Assembly (NCBI GenBank): GCA_017883355.1
Contig: JADGNS010000085.1
Coordinates: 1 to 9,981 of the forward strand
Source of the DNA: Candidatus Solibacter sp.
GTDB lineage: Bacteria; Acidobacteriota; Terriglobia; Bryobacterales; Bryobacteraceae
Direction of reading: 5' to 3'
DNA length: 9,981 nt
This document shows positions 6,043 to 9,981 of this stretch, in pieces. The notes under the pieces are model-generated. The model was not told the origin of the DNA and made no database searches. It saw only the letters and a list, made by a program, of their open reading frames with translations. Made by a program: the position numbers and the translations under genes. Position 1 is the first letter of the stretch. Every line of letters starts with the position of its first letter.

Positions 6043-7191
6043 ATGCGATCGAAAACATCGGGTTCCCGCGGCTCCGTCCGGCGGCGCGGCTTCGTGCTCG
6101 TGTCGATGGCTTTGACCGCCGTGGGCGTCTTCAGTGTCGTCGGCATGGCGATAGACGCCAGCAGGCTGTTAATCGCCAAGAACGAGACGCAAGTCTTCTG
6201 CGACTCCGCGGCTGTGGCAGCCAGCGCGGCGCTGGACGGCACGCTCGCCGGCATCGCTCGCGCCGGAAACGCGGCCGCCGCTTCCCCCAACAAATGGAAC
6301 TTCGACACCCTCGGCATCAGTAGTCCGGTGGTCCGGTTCGCGACAGCTCCGACAGGCCCCTGGGTAGCCAGTCCGAATCCCGCTGCCCAGTACGCTTATA
6401 CAATGGTCACGGCGACGGTGCCGGTGCACTTATACTTTCTGCCAGTGCTGACGGGCCATCGTACTTCCAGTGTGACGTCGACGGCTGTCGCCGGGCAGGT
6501 GCCCATCGCCTCCCTCAGTCGGGGCGTGGCTCCCTATACCGCGGTCAGCACCAACACCACGGGGCCTTATTTTGGCTTCATCGTCGGCAACTCATACACC
6601 ATCCACTGGCCCACATACAACTCCAACCGGCACGGGTGCGGCCCGGGCGATCCCAGCAAATGTTTCAATTCGTCTCCCTGCTCCGGGGATCCGGACGCAT
6701 CGCTGGTGGCGGTGGTGGCGAATTGGGGCTCACAATACCACGGATACTGGGGTAGCAACAGCAACCGCGACATTGCCGACGCGGTGATGGATGTGATTCA
6801 ACTGGCGCCGCTGGCGGTGGGCAGCAACATGGATCCGCTGCTGACGCCCGGGAACAAGCAATCCGAGGCCGGCTATCTGGACGATCGCGCCAGCCAGGAC
6901 ACCGACACGTCCGATGAAACAGCCGCCTCCTATCTGGCCAGTTCCCGGCGCAACGGCAGACGGTTGCTGCCGGTGGCAATCGTCAATCCGGTAGACCCGG
7001 CGCACACCTTGGTGACCGGCTTTGGACAGTTTCTTCTGCTGACGAACGGCTCGCCGAGCGATTATTACAAACGGAACGGAAACGGCAACAGTCCGTACTG
7101 CGCGGTCTATGCGGGGCCGTACAATATCGGGAGCCTTGGTCCGGGGGCCGGCGGTTCGACGGGCGCCTCCTCGGTGAGGTTATTAGAATGA
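6043..7191 (+). CDS. TadG-like pilus accessory protein without VWA domain
   Basis: 382 residues. The N-terminus has the Tad layout: a basic stretch (GSVRRRGF), a membrane helix (about 17-44) with VVGMAIDASRLL, then the alanine-rich CDSAAVAASAALDGT typical of TadG-like N-terminal domains. The large outer part has a cysteine cluster (C199, C207, C213), an acidic stretch (about 279-292) and a Gly/Ser-rich tail. No DxSxS metal site is present, so unlike the minus-strand TadG gene it has no VWA domain. The ATG at 6043 has GGAG 7 nt upstream. The stop overlaps the next start as ATGA (7188-7191), a sign of translational coupling. It is the first gene of the plus-strand TadG-TadE-TadE run. The function of its outer domain is not recognised. 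Confidence 0.85.
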   Translation: MRSKTSGSRGSVRRRGFVLVSMALTAVGVFSVVGMAIDASRLLIAKNETQVFCDSAAVAASAALDGTLAGIARAGNAAAASPNKWNFDTLGISSPVVRFATAPTGPWVASPNPAAQYAYTMVTATVPVHLYFLPVLTGHRTSSVTSTAVAGQVPIASLSRGVAPYTAVSTNTTGPYFGFIVGNSYTIHWPTYNSNRHGCGPGDPSKCFNSSPCSGDPDASLVAVVANWGSQYHGYWGSNSNRDIADAVMDVIQLAPLAVGSNMDPLLTPGNKQSEAGYLDDRASQDTDTSDETAASYLASSRRNGRRLLPVAIVNPVDPAHTLVTGFGQFLLLTNGSPSDYYKRNGNGNSPYCAVYAGPYNIGSLGPGAGGSTGASSVRLLE

Positions 7192-7700
7192 CGCGCTGGA
7201 TGAAGGAACTAAGGACGGGAATCCGGCCGCACGCTGCCGGGCCGCGGGCAGGGCGCCTTTGTCCCGGGCGGCGCCGCCACGGCAGTGCCATCATAGAGTT
7301 TGCCATAGGTTCGGGCGTACTTCTCGCGGTATTCACGGGAACGTTTGAATTCGGCTATACGTTGGTCCAATATAACAAGCTGCAAACGGCGGTTGCTCAG
7401 GGCGCCCGCTATGCTTCGATGGTCCCCTACGATTCCGCCACGGCCACGCCATCCACCGCGTTTTCGTCAGCCGTCCGGAATATGGTGTTGTACGGGAGCC
7501 CGTCAGGGGGCACTACACCGGCCGTTAGCCGCCTGACTGCCGGGAACGTCAGATTGGACGTAACCTTCACCAACGGAGTGCCCGGCTCAGTCAAAGTGTC
7601 GATTGCCGGATACAGGATCAACGCGCTTTTCGGCACTGCGATGCTGTCCGGCAAGCCACAGGCAACGTACCCGTACCTGGGAGTCTGGGCCCCGGTCTGA
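7188..7700 (+). CDS. TadE-like pseudopilin
   Basis: 170 residues. A long basic N-terminus (about 1-31, many R, P and G) precedes HGSAIIEFAI, the TadE motif with Glu37, and a membrane helix (about 33-58). The outer part contains AVRNMVLY, which also occurs in the next gene as AIRNMVLY; together with matching position this marks the two as tandem paralogs. The start overlaps the TadG-like stop by 4 bp (ATGA). An alternative ATG at 7200 (residue 5) is possible and would be less tightly coupled. It probably acts with the neighbouring TadG-like protein in Flp pilus assembly, as TadE proteins do in studied systems. Confidence 0.87.
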   Translation: MTRWMKELRTGIRPHAAGPRAGRLCPGRRRHGSAIIEFAIGSGVLLAVFTGTFEFGYTLVQYNKLQTAVAQGARYASMVPYDSATATPSTAFSSAVRNMVLYGSPSGGTTPAVSRLTAGNVRLDVTFTNGVPGSVKVSIAGYRINALFGTAMLSGKPQATYPYLGVWAPV

Positions 7701-7710
7701 GGACCTCACA

Positions 7711-8163
7711 ATGCCTGGAGCCACAGCAATGCGCGTCGGTAATTCGCGGAGGCGGAAGGCGCGGCGCGGCAGCGCCCTCGTGGAATTTGCCTTGATCGGC
7801 TTGATGTTCTTTATCCTCCTGATCGGTATCGCGGACATGGGACAAATGCTATTCCTCCAGCAGGCACTGGCGGAGCGGGCGCGCGGCGCGGCCCGCTGGG
7901 GCGCGGTGACGGATCCGACGAATACAAGCGCGATTCGGAATATGGTGCTCTATTTGCAGCCGACCGTGCCAGGCGCTGCGAGGACGTCATTCGGACTGAC
8001 TCCCGCCATGGTCAGTGTGACGACACCCGACGCGGGGACCGATAACTACCGGCTGGTAGTTCGCGTCTCCGGTTACTCGTACATACTACTGTCGCCGTCC
8101 TTTGCAGGCAGCTACCAAGGGGTGCCGGTAAGCGTGTCGGTCCCGCTTGGGCTGTACCACTAG
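7711..8163 (+). CDS. TadE-like pseudopilin
   Basis: 150 residues. The basic NSRRRKARRGSALVEFAL gives the TadE motif with Glu25, followed by a membrane helix (about 22-46). The outer domain shares RNMVLY and general layout with the gene just upstream. I chose ATG 7711 because GAGG lies 8 nt upstream. ATG 7729 (residue 7) also has GGAG at 8 nt and keeps the motif, so the first six residues are uncertain. An open frame further upstream reads out of phase inside the previous gene and is not used. The gap to the previous stop is 10 bp, so the three genes form one operon. No intrinsic terminator is seen after the stop. Confidence 0.87.
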   Translation: MPGATAMRVGNSRRRKARRGSALVEFALIGLMFFILLIGIADMGQMLFLQQALAERARGAARWGAVTDPTNTSAIRNMVLYLQPTVPGAARTSFGLTPAMVSVTTPDAGTDNYRLVVRVSGYSYILLSPSFAGSYQGVPVSVSVPLGLYH

Positions 8164-8189
8164 CGGCCCTGGGATTCCCGCGGTTTGGG

Positions 8190-8400
8190 GAGCCACGCGG
8201 TCTGGCCGCAGCCGGAGCGCAGCCACGTTTTCCGCCAGGGAGATGGCGAATGGAAGTGGCACCGATCCCGGAGCACGGGCACCATCCATACACGGGACAG
8301 GACTCCGGGCGGGACGACCAGTCTGGTCATCGCGCCGCTGCCGTGCCGGCTGGGCGCCCTGGTTCCATTCGCTTCGGACTCTCTTATCGGCCCGGGCCGG
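8190..8400 (-). pseudogene. Decayed, internally deleted copy of the TadE gene at 4780-5280
   Basis: On the plus strand 8231-8267 matches 4823-4859 at 24 of 37 positions. After a one-base indel, 8278-8319 matches 4871-4912 at about 70%, including an identical GGCACCATCCA. On the minus strand this reads WMVPVLR in one frame and PLPFAISLAE in the next, against WMVPLLR and PLTFAVSSAD in the intact gene, so a frameshift separates them. GACTCTCTTATCGGC (8377-8391) matches the leader of the intact gene, GACTCTCTCATCGGC at 5285-5299, and an ATG at 8368 corresponds to its start. About 300 bp coding for the membrane helix and middle are missing. No stop matches the original. It lies opposite to the flanking plus-strand genes. 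The C-terminal match is firm; the leader match is shorter and less certain. Confidence 0.6.
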
Positions 8401-8568
8401 GATTGGTGAACCCGTGCGGCCGGTTGGCAGATCTCGCGCTCCAGGATCGTGCCGAATCGCAGCCCTCCTTCGCCCGACGTGCGCCAGGTTTTGCCTTTGG
8501 CCACAAATTGATCGAATGACCCCGGGGTACAGTTTTCCTACGGTCCCGCCGATAAGAGGGCAGAGACT
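8401..8568 (+). promoter_or_regulatory. Region upstream of the CpaE gene, with a weak -24/-12-like site
   Basis: No gene is supported here. TTGGCAGATCTCGCGC (8424-8439) has GG and GC in correct -24/-12 spacing and the TTGGCA half, but the second half is poor, so a sigma-54 promoter is only possible. Ahead of the CpaE start, AGAGGG (8555-8560) is the ribosome site. The last 168 bases are otherwise featureless; the preceding part of the gap (8164-8400) is the TadE pseudogene plus about 25 bases with nothing recognisable. Confidence 0.25.
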
Positions 8569-9753
8569 ATGCCGCCGACACTCAACCGAACCCGCAGCGT
8601 CAATTGGAGACCGCTGGTTGTGTGCCCGCAGCCGGACATCTACCGGCGCCTGCAGGCCGTGCTGACGGAACTCGCCGTGGAACAGCCGTGCACCCTGGCC
8701 GAGTACCCGCGCCCGGGCGACATCGCCGCCCTGGCGGAACGCAACGGCTGTAATGTCTGCTTCATGGACGCCGCCACCAACCCCGAGCAGGCGCAAGTGC
8801 TGATTGCCGAACTGGCTGCCTCCGTACCCGTGGTCGCCCTCCACCCCCGCGACGACGCCGACCTGATCCTGCGCTGCCTCCGCCGGGGGGCCTGTGAATT
8901 CGTGGCCGACCCCACCGCCAAGACCGTCGGCAGCGTCTTCGCGCGACTGGCGCGCACCCGTTCCGATGCCGTGTACCGCGCTCCGGGCGTGGTGTACTGC
9001 GTGGTGCCCGGCAAGCCCGGTTGCGGGGGCAGCACGCTTGCCGCCAACCTGGCTGTTCAGTTGCATAATGATGGCGCCAGCCAGGTTCTGCTGGTGGATG
9101 GCGACCACCTCACCGCGAGTATCGCCTTCATGCTCAAGCTGAAGGTCCAGTTTCACCTGGAAGACGTGCTGCGCGACTGGGCGCGCATGGATGACGACCT
9201 GTGGTCGCGGCTCACCGTCCCGGCTTTCGGTGTGGACGTGCTGGCCGCGCCGGATGACCCCACCTCGCGCACCGAGGTGAGCCGCCAGTTCGCGGCCGAG
9301 TTGTGCACCTTCTGGCGCGAACGCTACGAGGCGGTGGTTTTGGACCTGCCGGACGTGCGCGCGGCGGCGGATTGCGGCTTTACGGCGCAGGCCGACGTCA
9401 TCCTGCTGGTCACCACCAACGAGCTGGCGGCCTTGCAGGCCACGCGCCGCAGCCTCCGCTACCTGGATGCGGGAGCCGGCGACCATGCGAAACTCCGTCT
9501 CATCCTGAACCGCCACACGCCCGTGACCGGCTTCAAGCGCGAGGAAGTGAACACCGCTTTAGCCATGCAGCCCTTCGCCGTTCTCTGCAACGATTATGCC
9601 GCCATCCAGGCGGCGCTGCTCGACGGCAAACCGGTGCCGCCGGATTCGCGATTCGGCGAGAGCGTTCGGGCGCTGTGCCGGCAGTTATCCTATAAGAGCG
9701 CACCGGTAAAGAACAAAGCATCGTGGCTTGCCTCCCTACTGGGGCGGAAGTAA
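8569..9753 (+). CDS. cpaE: CpaE/TadZ-like pilus localisation ATPase
   Basis: 394 residues with the CpaE/TadZ order: an N-terminal receiver-like domain (about 13-118) and a MinD/ParA-type ATPase domain (about 138-370). The first keeps CFMDAA with D67 where a receiver would have its phosphoacceptor, but the rest is degenerate. The P-loop is GKPGCGGST: the signature lysine (K149) is present, but the second lysine of the usual GKT/S is Gly154, as in CpaE/TadZ proteins where that position often varies. Walker A' LLVDGD (D177, D179) and a Walker-B-like VVLDLPD follow, then LILNRH. In known systems it recruits the Tad machine to a cell pole or site. AGAGGG lies 8 nt before the ATG. The Flp pilin gene begins 111 bp downstream. 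Family call is firm. Confidence 0.9.
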   Translation: MPPTLNRTRSVNWRPLVVCPQPDIYRRLQAVLTELAVEQPCTLAEYPRPGDIAALAERNGCNVCFMDAATNPEQAQVLIAELAASVPVVALHPRDDADLILRCLRRGACEFVADPTAKTVGSVFARLARTRSDAVYRAPGVVYCVVPGKPGCGGSTLAANLAVQLHNDGASQVLLVDGDHLTASIAFMLKLKVQFHLEDVLRDWARMDDDLWSRLTVPAFGVDVLAAPDDPTSRTEVSRQFAAELCTFWRERYEAVVLDLPDVRAAADCGFTAQADVILLVTTNELAALQATRRSLRYLDAGAGDHAKLRLILNRHTPVTGFKREEVNTALAMQPFAVLCNDYAAIQAALLDGKPVPPDSRFGESVRALCRQLSYKSAPVKNKASWLASLLGRK

Positions 9754-9864
9754 GTGGTATGCCGGTATCGTTCCACTGTATCAATCTCGATCCGAATCGG
9801 TGCTTAGCCCGATTTCAGTCTTGTAACTCCGATGTTACCGTGAAATGGGAAAGGAGTTCTGACG

Positions 9865-9981
9865 ATGAAATCTTTCTGGAAATGTTTATGGTACGAAACG
9901 CAGGGGCAGGATCTGGTGGAATACGCGCTGATGGTGGGGATGGTCGCTGTCGCGGCGGTGGCCGCGATGCCGGGACTCTCC
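9865..9981 (+). CDS. flp: Flp-family major pilin (3' end outside window)
   Basis: The 39 codons visible start with a short leader, MKSFWKCLWYETQG, then QDLVEYALMVGMVAVAAVAA. This is the Flp prepilin pattern: cleavage by a TadV/CpaA-type peptidase after Gly14, Glu at +5 of the mature protein, Tyr at +6, and a hydrophobic helix. AAGGAG (9851-9856) lies 8 nt upstream, the strongest ribosome site in the window, as expected for an abundant pilin. The 111-bp gap after CpaE contains CCGAATCGG (9792-9800) and TTGTAA (9821-9826), but no convincing promoter or terminator. Typical Flp pilins are 50-80 residues, so the end should be just past the window edge. Confidence 0.93.
   Translation, partial: MKSFWKCLWYETQGQDLVEYALMVGMVAVAAVAAMPGLS

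Noticed and set aside
8086..9516. Minus-strand open frame of 476 codons
   Set aside because: It is antisense to cpaE and the TadE gene end. Only a short part (about 8190-8270) resembles TadE, which is explained by the pseudogene.
1..9981. tRNA, rRNA, CRISPR array, transposase or att site
   Set aside because: No cloverleaf-like, rRNA-like, regularly spaced repeat or transposase-like sequence was seen on reading both strands by eye.

Overview
The window is GC-rich and gene-dense. It is dominated by Tad (tight adherence, Flp/type IVc pilus) genes next to an NtrY/NtrC-type two-component system. The mix of TadE/TadG paralogs, sigma-54 activator genes and short inverted or tandem intergenic repeats resembles Acidobacteriota genomes (Solibacter/Bryobacter group). 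That taxonomic guess is inference only; there is no rRNA or marker gene here.

Layout: (1) 1-2440, minus strand: a sigma-54-dependent response regulator followed 5 bp later by its NtrY-like sensor kinase, which runs off the left edge of the window. A palindromic -24/-12-like element lies just upstream of the regulator. (2) 2441-2785: no intact gene. It holds that element, a GC hairpin, a frameshifted and truncated PIN-domain toxin remnant, and a short 10-bp tandem motif. (3) 2786-5280, minus strand: three overlapping genes, read in the order TadE-like, TadE-like, TadG-like with a von Willebrand A (VWA) domain. (4) 5281-6042: a 54-bp imperfect inverted repeat, a small secreted beta-rich protein of unknown function on the minus strand, and a divergent intergenic region. 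(5) 6043-8163, plus strand: a second set, TadG-like without VWA followed by two paralogous TadE-like genes. (6) 8164-8568: no intact gene. It holds a decayed, internally deleted minus-strand copy of the TadE gene found at 4780-5280. (7) 8569-9753, plus strand: a CpaE/TadZ-like pilus localisation ATPase. (8) 9865-9981, plus strand: the start of an Flp major pilin gene, cut by the right edge.

In known Tad systems, Flp is the pilin polymerised by a CpaF/TadBC motor, CpaE/TadZ places the machine in the cell, and TadE/TadG-type proteins are pseudopilin-like or surface-exposed accessory proteins. This window therefore looks like the accessory end of a tad locus whose motor, secretin and prepilin peptidase genes would lie to the right. 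The TadE/TadG set is doubled and divergent, with the remains of a further copy. I see no wholly new system. The most unusual points are the TadE pseudogene, the sigma-54-like dyad, and the small secreted protein between the two modules.
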